From DATAEG01 sp051001975 (GTDB taxonomy: Bacteria > Actinomycetota > Actinomycetes > Mycobacteriales > Jatrophihabitantaceae), in assembly GCA_051001975.1 (NCBI GenBank), contig JBPCMU010000120.1, positions 1 through 26,584 of the forward strand: a DNA stretch of 26,584 nucleotides. The letters are read 5' to 3'. Both the position numbers and the translations under genes were made by a program. Under the pieces are notes generated by a model, which saw only the letters and a program-made list of their open reading frames with translations, was not told where the DNA came from and made no database searches. Of the stretch, positions 15,000-23,089 are shown one piece after another. Every line of letters starts with the position of its first letter. Positions within the stretch are counted from its first letter, which is position 1.

Positions 15000-15383
15000 A
15001 TGACGAAGCTCAGCACCGACGAGCTGCTCGATGCGTTCAAGGAAATGACGCTGCTCGAGCTCTCTGATTTCGTGAAGCAGTTCGAGACCACCTTCGACGT
15101 CACTGCGGCCGCCCCGGTTGCCGTCGCCGCCGCCGGTGGAGCGGCCCCGGCCGCCGAAGACGCCGCCGAGCAGGAGGAGTTCGACGTCATCCTCGAGGGT
15201 GCCGGCGAGAAGAAGATCCAGGTCATCAAGGAGGTGCGCACGCTCACCAGCCTGGGCCTGAAGGAGGCCAAGGACCTGGTCGACGGTGCGCCGAAGCCGC
15301 TCCTGGAGAAGGTCACCAAGGAGGCTGCCGAGAAGGCCAAGGAGGTCCTCGAGGCCGCCGGTGCCACGGTAACCGTCAAGTAA
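15000..15383 (+). CDS. rplL: 50S ribosomal protein L7/L12
   Basis: The 127-aa stalk protein recruits translational GTPases. An N-terminal dimerisation segment (LSTDELLDAFKEMTLLELSDFVKQFE) is followed by an Ala-rich hinge (about residues 38-58). The C-terminal domain contains EEFDVILEGAGEKKIQVIKEVR and LGLKEAKDLVDGAPKPLLE. Length and all blocks are normal. ATG 15000 has GAAAGGAC upstream. It is the last gene of the rplJ-rplL unit. Confidence 0.98.
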   Translation: MTKLSTDELLDAFKEMTLLELSDFVKQFETTFDVTAAAPVAVAAAGGAAPAAEDAAEQEEFDVILEGAGEKKIQVIKEVRTLTSLGLKEAKDLVDGAPKPLLEKVTKEAAEKAKEVLEAAGATVTVK

Positions 15384-15420
15384 AGCGAACTGATCGCGCT
15401 GTAGGACCGACGAGGTTCTC

Positions 15421-15490
15421 GGCAGTAGTAATTGATCGCAGTACTGCCTCAGGGCGGGTGCTGGCCGAGATGGCCGGTGCCCGCCCTGAG
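15421..15490 (+). terminator. Terminator hairpins after rplL
   Basis: The main stem is CTCAGGGCGGG (15448-15458) with CCCGCCCTGAG (15480-15490), perfect over 11 bp; its loop contains a further GGCC/GGCC pair. TCGTTCT follows. A smaller hairpin, GGCAGTA (15421-15427) with TACTGCC (15442-15448), abuts it. Together they should end the rplJL transcript before the Mce operon. Confidence 0.85.
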
Positions 15491-15499
15491 TCGTTCTAC

Positions 15500-15520
15500 G
15501 CGCGCGGTGTGTCCGCGCGC
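15500..15520. other. Perfect 8-bp GC hairpin upstream of the Mce operon
   Basis: GCGCGCGG (15500-15507) pairs with CCGCGCGC (15513-15520) around TGTGT. It may be a further terminator for rplL or an element in the Mce-operon upstream region. A second symmetric element, TACCG-AC-CGGTA, lies at 15565-15576. No clear promoter boxes are visible between 15500 and 15656. Confidence 0.45.
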
Positions 15521-15656
15521 CTCCCGGAGGTCACCGTGTCGAGGCGCGAAGTTGTGTCGGGCGTTACCGACCGGTAGGAGGCCTCGTTGAACCACCGAGC
15601 GCCGGGTGCGCTCATTCCCGCTTGAGGAGAGCACCGGCGCGCGGAGAGGGGGCGGG

Positions 15657-16805
15657 ATGGGAGTCGAGGTCGCCGTCGAGGGCCTGACGAAGTCGTTCGG
15701 CAAACAGAACATCTGGTCCGACGTCACCCTCACCCTGCCGCCCGGCGAGATCTCCGTGCTGCTCGGCCCGTCCGGTACCGGAAAGTCGGTTTTCCTCAAA
15801 TCGCTGGTCGGGCTACTCAAGCCCGAGCGCGGTTCGATCATGATCCAGGACGTCGACCTGGTGCGGTGCCGGGAACATCAGCTCTACGAGACGCGCAAGC
15901 TGTTCGGCGTGCTGTTCCAGGACGGTGCGCTCTTCGGCTCGATGAACCTCTTCGACAACATCGCCTTCCCGCTGCGCGAGCACACCCGCAAGAGCGAGGG
16001 CGACATCAGGAACATCGTTCTCGAGAAGATGGAAATGGTCGGCCTCGAGGGCACCGACAAGAAACTGCCCGGGGAGATCTCCGGTGGGATGCGCAAGCGC
16101 GCCGGACTGGCCCGCGCTCTGGTGCTCGACCCGGAAATCATCCTGTTCGACGAGCCGGACTCCGGGCTCGATCCGGTCCGGGTCTCCTACATCAGCCAGC
16201 TCATCGTCGACCTGAATGCGCAGACCGATGCGACGTTCCTCATCGTCACCCACGACATCGGTATCGCCCGCACGGTCCCGGACAACCTCGGGCTGCTGTT
16301 CCTGCGCAAACTCGTCATGTTCGGGCCACGGGAGGTACTGCTTACCTCAGACGAGCCGGTCGTCAAGCAATTCCTCAACGGCCGTCGCGAGGGGCCGATC
16401 GGGATGAGCGAGGAGAAGGACGCCGCCCAGGTCGCCGCGGAACTGGCCTCCATCGATGTGGACGCCGAGCCGGCCGCGGGGACCGGGCCGAAGGGCGGCG
16501 GCGGGCCGAGCGTGCCGCCGCAGTTGCAACCGTCGCCGGGTCTGCCGGTGCGCCAGGCCGCCCTGCGTCGGCAGGAGCGGGTCAGGAAGATGCTGCACAC
16601 CCTGCCGGAGAAGGCGCAGGCCGCGGCCCGGGCAGCCCTGGAGGGCGACGGTTCGCCGGCCGCCGAGCCGGACCCGACCCCGACCCCGACCCCGACCAAA
16701 CGACTACGTCGGGTCAGCGAGCGCACCCGCAGCGGCATCGGCGAGCTGCGCGACTACCGCACCAGCGACGGCTCGGTGGCCACCGCCGACGAGGACACCG
16801 AATGA
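15657..16805 (+). CDS. mkl: Mce transporter ATPase (Mkl/MlaF type)
   Basis: The 382-aa ABC ATPase powers the Mce lipid importer. Motifs: Walker A GPSGTGKS, Q-loop VLFQDGALFGSMNLFDN, signature ISGGMRKRAGLARAL (the GGMRKR form typical of MlaF/Mkl), Walker B IILFDEPDSGLD and switch His in IVTHDI. After the nucleotide-binding domain (about residues 1-250), a Mkl-type C-terminal extension runs to 382, Pro/Ala/Arg-rich, with DPTPTPTPTK at 339-348. ATG 15657 (MGVEVAVEGLTKSFG) matches family N-termini and has a GGAGAGGGGG site; a GTG at 15606 adds 17 unrelated residues. In Mycobacterium tuberculosis mkl also lies just downstream of rplJ-rplL, but there it is separated from the mce operons. Confidence 0.93.
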   Translation: MGVEVAVEGLTKSFGKQNIWSDVTLTLPPGEISVLLGPSGTGKSVFLKSLVGLLKPERGSIMIQDVDLVRCREHQLYETRKLFGVLFQDGALFGSMNLFDNIAFPLREHTRKSEGDIRNIVLEKMEMVGLEGTDKKLPGEISGGMRKRAGLARALVLDPEIILFDEPDSGLDPVRVSYISQLIVDLNAQTDATFLIVTHDIGIARTVPDNLGLLFLRKLVMFGPREVLLTSDEPVVKQFLNGRREGPIGMSEEKDAAQVAAELASIDVDAEPAAGTGPKGGGGPSVPPQLQPSPGLPVRQAALRRQERVRKMLHTLPEKAQAAARAALEGDGSPAAEPDPTPTPTPTKRLRRVSERTRSGIGELRDYRTSDGSVATADEDTE

Positions 16806-16825
16806 CCCAGTACTCCGCACGCCTG

Positions 16826-16871
16826 CGCCCTTGTGCCAAAGGGCGGCGCCTGCCTGCCGGGGTGCAGGCGC
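16826..16871 (+). promoter_or_regulatory. Tandem hairpins in the ATPase-permease junction
   Basis: CGCCCTT (16826-16832) pairs with AAGGGCG (16839-16845). Immediately after it GCGCCTGC (16846-16853) pairs with GCAGGCGC (16864-16871). Both stems are perfect. The second 3' arm contains the only AGG-type ribosome-binding sequence before the permease ATG at 16876. This is the longest gap (70 nt) inside the operon, so the hairpins may tune permease translation, mRNA stability or partial termination. Confidence 0.55.
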
Positions 16872-16875
16872 GCTC

Positions 16876-17646
16876 ATGACACAGCTGTCGGCGCCGGTCC
16901 AGCAGAGCGGTCGGCTCTTCGCGCTCGGCCTGGACGTCGCCCGGCTGACGTTTCGACGGCCGTTCCAGGTGCGCGAGTTCATCCAGCAGGCGTGGTTCAT
17001 CGCCAGCGTGACGATCCTGCCCACCGCACTCGTGGCGATCCCGTTCGGCGCAGTGATCGCGCTTCAGCTGGGTAGCCTCACCCGCCAACTCGGCGCGCAG
17101 TCCTTCACCGGCGCGGCCAGCGTGCTGGCTGTGATCCGCGAAGCCAGCCCGATCGTCACCGCGCTGCTGATCGCCGGCGCCGGCGGCTCAGCGATCTGCG
17201 CCGATCTCGGCAGCCGCAAGATCCGCGACGAGATCGACGCGATGGAGGTGCTCGGCATCTCGCCCGTCCAGCGGCTGGTCGTTCCCCGCGTCCTCGCCTG
17301 CATGCTCGTGTCGGTCGCCCTCAACGGGCTGGTCAGCGTGGTCGGTGTCGTGGGCGGCTATTTCTTCAACGTGATCCTGCAGGGCGGCACGCCCGGCGCC
17401 TACCTCGCCAGCTTCTCCGCGCTGGCGCAACTGTCGGATCTGACCACCGGCGAGATCAAGGCACTGCTGTTCGGTGCGATCGCCGCCATCGTCGCCTCCT
17501 ACAAGGGCCTCAACGCAGGTGGTGGCCCGAAGGGCGTCGGCGACGCGGTGAACCAGTCTGTCGTCATCACCTTCATGATGCTGTTCTTCGTCAACTTCGT
17601 CATCACAGCCGTGTACTTCCAGGTCGTCCCGCCGAAGGGGTCGTGA
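16876..17646 (+). CDS. yrbEA: Mce permease YrbEA (MlaE family)
   Basis: The 256-aa integral membrane protein is one of two permeases of the Mce importer. An N-terminal amphipathic segment (FQVREFIQQAWFIASVTILPT) leads into about five to six membrane spans. MlaE-family blocks are visible: GSLTRQLGAQSFTGAA, REASPIVTALLIAGAGGSAICADLGSRKI and RDEIDAMEVLGISPVQRLVVPR, the last being the cytosolic loop that docks on the ATPase. ATG 16876 is used; the upstream open frame overlaps the ATPase gene and hairpins. The next permease starts within this gene's stop (TGATG). Confidence 0.94.
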   Translation: MTQLSAPVQQSGRLFALGLDVARLTFRRPFQVREFIQQAWFIASVTILPTALVAIPFGAVIALQLGSLTRQLGAQSFTGAASVLAVIREASPIVTALLIAGAGGSAICADLGSRKIRDEIDAMEVLGISPVQRLVVPRVLACMLVSVALNGLVSVVGVVGGYFFNVILQGGTPGAYLASFSALAQLSDLTTGEIKALLFGAIAAIVASYKGLNAGGGPKGVGDAVNQSVVITFMMLFFVNFVITAVYFQVVPPKGS

Positions 17647-18500
17647 TGGCCGACACCCCGGCCTGGGCCGCGCTCGCCTCGGTACGCCGTGCTGCCGCGC
17701 GCCCTGGCGAATCGTTGGACGATCTCGGCGAGCAGCTGCGCTTCTACGTGCGCGCGCTGGCCTGGACCCCGCGCACGATCCGTCGCTACAAGCGTGAGAT
17801 CGCCCGGCTTCTTGCCGAGGTCACCTTCGGCACCGGAGCGCTGGCCGTCATCGGCGGCACCGTCGGCGTCATCACGTTCCTGTCGTTCTTCACCGGTACC
17901 GAGGTCGGCCTGCAGGGCTACGCCGCGCTGAACCAACTCGGCACCTCGGCGTTCACCGGATTCATCTCCGCCTACTTCAACACTCGGGAGATCGCACCGC
18001 TGGTGGCCGGTCTGGCACTGTCGGCGACGGTCGGTTGCGGTTTCACCGCCCAGCTCGGCGCGATGCGGATCAACGAGGAGATCGACGCGCTCGAGGTGAT
18101 GGCGGTGCCGAGCCTGCCGTTCCTGGTCACAACGCGGATCATCGCCGGCTTCGTGGCGGTCATCCCGCTGTACGTCATCGGGCTGCTCACCTCGTACCTG
18201 TCGACGCGGTTCGTCACCACTGCGTACTACGGCCAGTCCACCGGAACCTATGACCACTACTTCAGGTTGTTCTTGCCACCGCAGGACGTGCTCTGGTCCT
18301 TCGGCAAGGTGCTGGTCTTCTCGGTCGTGATCATCCTGACCCACTGCTACTACGGCTATACCGCGAAGGGCGGTCCGGCCGGCGTCGGCATCGCGGTCGG
18401 CCGGGCGGTGCGGACCGCGATCGTCGCCATCAACGTCGTCGACTTCTTCCTGTCACTGGCCATCTGGGGCGCCAACACCACGGTGCGGATCGCGGGATGA
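17646..18500 (+). CDS. yrbEB: Mce permease YrbEB (MlaE family)
   Basis: The 284-aa partner permease starts with a ~60-residue cytosolic segment (LGEQLRFYVRALAWTPRTIRRYKREI) before the membrane core. Family blocks are present: REIAPLVAGLALSATVGCGFTAQLGAM and NEEIDALEVMAVPSLPFLVTTRI, the ATPase coupling loop. Near the end GPAGVGIAVGRAVRTAIV is typical. It probably forms a heterodimer with YrbEA. ATG 17646 overlaps the upstream stop by 1 nt; a GTG at 17643 is possible. The stop overlaps mceA by 4 nt. Confidence 0.94.
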   Translation: MADTPAWAALASVRRAAARPGESLDDLGEQLRFYVRALAWTPRTIRRYKREIARLLAEVTFGTGALAVIGGTVGVITFLSFFTGTEVGLQGYAALNQLGTSAFTGFISAYFNTREIAPLVAGLALSATVGCGFTAQLGAMRINEEIDALEVMAVPSLPFLVTTRIIAGFVAVIPLYVIGLLTSYLSTRFVTTAYYGQSTGTYDHYFRLFLPPQDVLWSFGKVLVFSVVIILTHCYYGYTAKGGPAGVGIAVGRAVRTAIVAINVVDFFLSLAIWGANTTVRIAG

Positions 18501-19813
18501 GAGACCGCGGCTCGACATGGGTGAACCGGCTCTACGGGCTGGTGTTCATCGCTGTGATTGCCGGCCTGGTCGCGCTGTCCATCGGCGCATACAACAAGGT
18601 GTTCACCAAGGTCGTCAAGGTCACGCTGATCACCGACAGCACCGGTAACCAGCTGCAGACGCAGTCGGACGTGAAGATCCGCGGCATCCGGGTCGGCGAG
18701 GTGCGCGCCATCCACTCGACCGGCAAGGACGCGGTGCTGACCCTCGCCCTCGACCCAAGCACCGCCAAGCTGATCAAGAACAACTACCAGGCCCGGCTGC
18801 TGCCCAAAACGCTGTTCGGCGAGAAGTACGTCTCGCTGGTGATCACCGACGGGTCGGCGCACGTCTGCAACCGGAACATGGACCCAGTGGCCGCGGCGGT
18901 GCGACCGGTGCAGGGCGGAGACGTGTTGTGTCAGGACCCCTCGGCCGACTACGCGCAGCTGGAGAACGTCCTCAACGACATCATGCCGGTGCTGCAGGCG
19001 CTGCACCCGGCCGAGCTGAACGCGACGCTCAACGCGCTCTACACCGCACTGCAGGGCCGCGGCGATCAGATCGGTCGCAACATCGAGCAACTGAACGACT
19101 ACCTGCTCAAGCTCAACCCGCACCTCGGCACCCTGATCGCCGACATCGACAAGCTCGGCAAGGTCGCCCAGGAGTACAACAACGTCGCGCCTGATCTGCT
19201 CGGCTCGCTGGCCAACCTGCAGACGACGTCGAAGACCATCACCCAGAACCCGAGCGCGCTCAACTCGCTGCTCACTATCGCCACCAGCACCTCGGACACA
19301 CTGACCGGCTTTCTGGACGAGAACGGCGACCGGTTGATCACCGTGTCCGCTCAGAGCCAGAAGGTGCTCGGCCTGCTCGCCGAGTACGCGCCTGAGTACC
19401 CGTGCATGGCGAAGGGCCTGAGCGATTCGGAGAAGTTCCTGGAGCAGGCCTTCCGCAACCACGCGCTGAACATCAACCTGAACGTCGTCACTCCTCGCGG
19501 TGCCTACACACCCGGGCAGGAGCCGAAGTCGGTGACCGGGGTCGGTCCGAACTGCCGCGGGTTGCCTGACCCGGCGAAGCCCTACACTTCGCCGGACATC
19601 GGGGATGGCGCACCGAAGTACGGATCGACCTCCCCCCTGCCGAGCGCGATGCGGGCCAACTACGAGCAGGCCGGCATCGGGTCACCGTCCGAGGTCAAGA
19701 TCGTCAACGCGCTCATCTCCGGAGAACTGAACGTCTCACCGGACAAGGTCCCCGCGATCGCCACCATCCTGGCCGCGCCGCTGCTGCGTGGGACTCAGGT
19801 GACGGTGTCATGA
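18497..19813 (+). CDS. mceA: Mce family protein MceA
   Basis: The 438-aa protein is anchored by one N-terminal membrane span (about residues 12-29). A MCE domain follows (about 37-115: TDSTGNQLQTQSDVKIRGIRVGEV ... LLPKTLFGEKYVSLV), then a long helical region (about 150-300) that in Mce assemblies forms a needle or tunnel carrying lipids across the envelope. The C-terminal tail is Pro/Gly-rich and contains NCRGLPDP, typical of MceA. It is the first of six Mce subunits, probably forming a heterohexamer. The start overlaps the permease stop (ATGA). Confidence 0.92.
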   Translation: MRDRGSTWVNRLYGLVFIAVIAGLVALSIGAYNKVFTKVVKVTLITDSTGNQLQTQSDVKIRGIRVGEVRAIHSTGKDAVLTLALDPSTAKLIKNNYQARLLPKTLFGEKYVSLVITDGSAHVCNRNMDPVAAAVRPVQGGDVLCQDPSADYAQLENVLNDIMPVLQALHPAELNATLNALYTALQGRGDQIGRNIEQLNDYLLKLNPHLGTLIADIDKLGKVAQEYNNVAPDLLGSLANLQTTSKTITQNPSALNSLLTIATSTSDTLTGFLDENGDRLITVSAQSQKVLGLLAEYAPEYPCMAKGLSDSEKFLEQAFRNHALNINLNVVTPRGAYTPGQEPKSVTGVGPNCRGLPDPAKPYTSPDIGDGAPKYGSTSPLPSAMRANYEQAGIGSPSEVKIVNALISGELNVSPDKVPAIATILAAPLLRGTQVTVS

Positions 19814-20832
19814 GAGGTCTCACGGCGCCGCTGGTGAAGCTGGTCATCTTCCTGCTCGTCACCGTCGCCACCACCTATGCACTGGCCGCGACGATCTCCA
19901 ATGCCAGCTACGGCAGGACCACTACCTACAAGGCCGACTTCACCGACGCGACCGGGCTGCTGGCCGGCGACGACGTGCGCATCGCGGGCGTCCGGGTCGG
20001 CTCGGTGAAGGGGGTCAAGCTGGTCGGCCACAACACCGCCGAGGTGACGTTCTCGGTGATGAAGTCGCGGCCGCTGCCGGTCTCGGTGCAGGTTCGGCTC
20101 AAGTACCGCAACCTCGTCGGGCAGCGTTACGTCTCGCTCGACCCCGGTGCGGGCAGCCCGACGCTTCAGTCGCCGAAGAAGGTCATCCCGGAATCGCAGA
20201 CGTACCCGGCGCTGGACCTGACGGCACTGTTCGGCGGCTTCCGGCACTTGTTCGCCGGGCTGGACGCGGACGAGATCAACCAGCTCTCGATGGAGATCAT
20301 CCAGACGCTGCAAGGCGAAGGCGGATCGGTGGAGACGCTCCTCTCGCACACCGCGTCGCTCACGAATGCGCTGGCGGACAAAGACAAGGTCATCGGCGAG
20401 CTCATCGACAATCTCAGCACCGTGTTGACGACGGTGGGCATGCGTGACTCCGAGTTCACCTCGCTGATCGTGCAGCTCCAGCGCTTCGTCTCCGGCTTGT
20501 CCCAGGACCGCAAGGCGATCGGCAGCTCGATCGCAGGTATCAACTCGCTGGCCGATGCGACTGCCTCGTTGCTGCAGGACAGCCGGCCGTTGCTGAAGCA
20601 GGACATTGTCGATCTCCAGGCGTTGGCCAAGAAGCTCAACCTGCACAGCGATGCGATCGCCGGAGTGATCCAGCGGTTGCCGGACAAGGTTGGCTCGCTG
20701 ACCCGCACGGCCACCTACGGCTCGTGGTTCAACTTCTTCCTGTGCAGTGCCGGCGGCACCGTGACGCTGCCGGTGCTCGGGTCCCAGGCCGTCGGGCTGC
20801 CGACGCAGAGCCCGGCGAGGTGCAACACCTGA
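19810..20832 (+). CDS. mceB: Mce family protein MceB
   Basis: The 340-aa protein has an N-terminal membrane anchor (about residues 8-26) and a MCE domain (about 36-115: FTDATGLLAGDDVRIAGVRVGSV ... VRLKYRNLVGQRYVSLDPG). A long helical segment then runs to about 310, with a short hydrophobic Cys-containing tail (FNFFLCSAGG), a MceB/C-type ending. It overlaps mceA by 4 nt and mceC by 1 nt. Role as the second needle subunit is by family and position. Confidence 0.9.
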   Translation: MRGLTAPLVKLVIFLLVTVATTYALAATISNASYGRTTTYKADFTDATGLLAGDDVRIAGVRVGSVKGVKLVGHNTAEVTFSVMKSRPLPVSVQVRLKYRNLVGQRYVSLDPGAGSPTLQSPKKVIPESQTYPALDLTALFGGFRHLFAGLDADEINQLSMEIIQTLQGEGGSVETLLSHTASLTNALADKDKVIGELIDNLSTVLTTVGMRDSEFTSLIVQLQRFVSGLSQDRKAIGSSIAGINSLADATASLLQDSRPLLKQDIVDLQALAKKLNLHSDAIAGVIQRLPDKVGSLTRTATYGSWFNFFLCSAGGTVTLPVLGSQAVGLPTQSPARCNT

Positions 20833-21860
20833 TGGCCGGCCGCAGCGGAACGAAGAAGGCGCCGCGCGGGCAGTCCTTCAGCTCGCGCAACCCCACCGTG
20901 ATCGGCACCGTCGGGTTGGTCATCATCGCCGTGCTGCTCTGGACGGCGTTCAACGCCGAGCGCCTGCCGATCATCGGCGGCGGCACGGTCTTCACAGCGA
21001 GCTTCCAGGATTCCGCCGGTCTACAGTCCGACGACGAGGTTCGCATCGCCGGTGTGAAGGTCGGCTCGGTCAAGTCGGTCTCGTTGGACGGCGCGCACGT
21101 CAAGGTGAAGTTCCGGGTCAAGAACGCCTGGATCGGTGACCAGAGCACGGTGTCCATCGCGATCAAGACCCTGCTCGGGCGCAAGTACGTGGCGATCGAT
21201 TCGCAGGGCGATGCCAAGCAGGATCCGAAGAAGACGATCACCAAGACGAAGGTGCCCGGCGACTACGACATCTATCCGGTGTTCAGCAAGCTGACCCAGA
21301 CCAGCAACGACATCGACTCCAAGCAGCTCGCGGCCGCGTTCAAGACGATCGCCGCGACCTTCAAAGACACCCCGGCAGACGTGAAGCAAACCCTCGCCGG
21401 GCTGCAGCGGCTCTCGACGACGATCGCCTCCCGCGATGAAGCCCTGCGCACTCTGCTGGCCCGGGCGAACCAGGTCACGAAGGTGCTGGCCGATCGCAAT
21501 CAGGAGATCACCACCCTTCTCAAGGACGGCTCGCTGCTCTTCGACGAACTCAATGCCCGGAAGACCGAGATCAGTCAGCTGTTCGTGAATACGTCGAACC
21601 TGTCGTTGCAGATCTCGGGGCTGGTGCAGGACGACAACGCCACCCTGAAACCGGCGCTCGACCAGCTCAACAACGTCCTGAAGATCCTGCAGAACAACAA
21701 GGACAGCCTGGATCGCGGCCTGGCGTTGCTCGCGCCGTTCGTCCGGGTGTTCGCCAACACGCTGGGCAACGGGCGATGGTTCGACACCTACGTCCAGAAC
21801 CTGAGCGGGTCCGGTCTACTTTGCCTGACCATCCCCATCCCGATCGGCGGGGTGTGCTGA
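20832..21860 (+). CDS. mceC: Mce family protein MceC
   Basis: The 342-aa protein begins with a basic cytosolic stretch (MAGRSGTKKAPRG), followed by one membrane span (about residues 24-41) and a MCE domain (about 50-125: FQDSAGLQSDDEVRIAGVKVGSV ... IKTLLGRKYVAID). A helical domain follows and the C-terminus is short (GLLCLTIPIPIGGVC). ATG 20832 overlaps the mceB stop (TGATG); longer in-frame starts lie within mceB and lack family support. It overlaps mceD by 1 nt. Confidence 0.9.
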   Translation: MAGRSGTKKAPRGQSFSSRNPTVIGTVGLVIIAVLLWTAFNAERLPIIGGGTVFTASFQDSAGLQSDDEVRIAGVKVGSVKSVSLDGAHVKVKFRVKNAWIGDQSTVSIAIKTLLGRKYVAIDSQGDAKQDPKKTITKTKVPGDYDIYPVFSKLTQTSNDIDSKQLAAAFKTIAATFKDTPADVKQTLAGLQRLSTTIASRDEALRTLLARANQVTKVLADRNQEITTLLKDGSLLFDELNARKTEISQLFVNTSNLSLQISGLVQDDNATLKPALDQLNNVLKILQNNKDSLDRGLALLAPFVRVFANTLGNGRWFDTYVQNLSGSGLLCLTIPIPIGGVC

Positions 21861-23089
21861 TGCCGATCAAGGGGGTGGCACTGAAGCCACTGAAGACGAT
21901 GAGTAGCGCGGCGATCCGCTGGCTGGTCGTCGTAGTCGTCGCTGCCGTCGTGGTCACCGGAGCCGTGCTCTACTTCGCGCCCAGCCCGACCAAGACGGTC
22001 ACCGCCGAGTTCGACAGCGCCGTCGGCCTCTACCCGGGCTCGGACGTGAAGGTGCTCGGCATCAAGGTCGGCACCATCAGCAAGGTCAAGCCGCAGGGCA
22101 CCACCGTCAAGGTGTGGATGAAGTACGACAAGAAGGTCAAGATCCCGGCCAACGGCGTAGCCGTCGTCGTCGCGCCCTCGCTGGTCAGCGACCGATTCAT
22201 CCAATTCGCCCCTGCGTACACGAAGGGCGCGGTGCTGTCGGACAAGGCGAACATCGACCCGACGCGCACCGCGGTCCCAGTCGAACTCGACGACATCTAC
22301 GCCGCGCTCGACAAGCTGAATGTCGCACTCGGCCCGGAGGGCAGCAACAAGGACGGCGCTCTGACCGACCTCATCAACACCGGCGCCGCCAACCTGGACG
22401 GCAACGGCCAGGCGCTGGGCAACTCGATCGACGCCCTGTCCAAGGCCGCGAAGACGCTGGCCGACGGCAAGGAGGACCTGTTCGGCACGGTGAAGAACCT
22501 GCAGGTGTTCACCCAGGCGTTGGCCACAAGTGATGCGCAGGTCCGCAGGTTCAACGAGCAGTTCGCCCTGATCGCGCAACAGTTGGCCAACGAACGGCAG
22601 TCACTCGGGTTGGCATTGAAGAATCTGGCCCAGGCGCTCAACGACGTGGCCGCGTTCGTCAAGAAGAACAAGACCAGCCTGCACACCACCATCACCTCGC
22701 TGGAGGATGTGACCGGGGTGCTGGTGAAGCAGAAGGGCGCGCTGGAGGAGATCCTCGCAGTGGCGCCGACCGCATTGTCCAACCTGGGGCACGCCTACAA
22801 CGACTACGGGTCGGCACCGGCCGGCACGCTGGACGTTCGCGCCAACTTCGCCGACCTGGCCGACCCGGCCTACATATGCGGTCTGTTGAACGCGCTCGGC
22901 AAACTCTCCGGCCTCGACAAGAACGACAACACCCGGAAGGTCTGTACGCAGTTGGCCACCCAGCTGTCCTGCCTGGTCGACCCGCTCATCAGCGGCACAC
23001 CGCTGGAGGGTCTGCTGCTGCCGGTATGCAAGCAGAACCAGACTCCCGGCCTGCCGAACCTGCCCAAGATCCCTGGATTGCCGATCTGA
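21860..23089 (+). CDS. mceD: Mce family protein MceD
   Basis: The 409-aa protein has one membrane span (about residues 18-40, very Val-rich) and a MCE domain (about 48-125: FDSAVGLYPGSDVKVLGIKVGTI). A long helical region follows (about 140-310), then a Cys-containing C-terminal region (YICGLLNALGKL ... QLSCLVDPLISGTPLEGLLLPVC) ending in the Pro-rich GLPNLPKIPGLPI, as is usual for MceD. It overlaps both neighbours by 1 nt. Confidence 0.9.
   Translation: MPIKGVALKPLKTMSSAAIRWLVVVVVAAVVVTGAVLYFAPSPTKTVTAEFDSAVGLYPGSDVKVLGIKVGTISKVKPQGTTVKVWMKYDKKVKIPANGVAVVVAPSLVSDRFIQFAPAYTKGAVLSDKANIDPTRTAVPVELDDIYAALDKLNVALGPEGSNKDGALTDLINTGAANLDGNGQALGNSIDALSKAAKTLADGKEDLFGTVKNLQVFTQALATSDAQVRRFNEQFALIAQQLANERQSLGLALKNLAQALNDVAAFVKKNKTSLHTTITSLEDVTGVLVKQKGALEEILAVAPTALSNLGHAYNDYGSAPAGTLDVRANFADLADPAYICGLLNALGKLSGLDKNDNTRKVCTQLATQLSCLVDPLISGTPLEGLLLPVCKQNQTPGLPNLPKIPGLPI

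Noticed and set aside
15587..15625. Possible 12-residue leader peptide with AGGAGG and TTG start upstream of the Mce ATPase
   Set aside because: A TTG start and so short a frame are weak evidence, and there are no regulatory codon runs or overlapping terminator.
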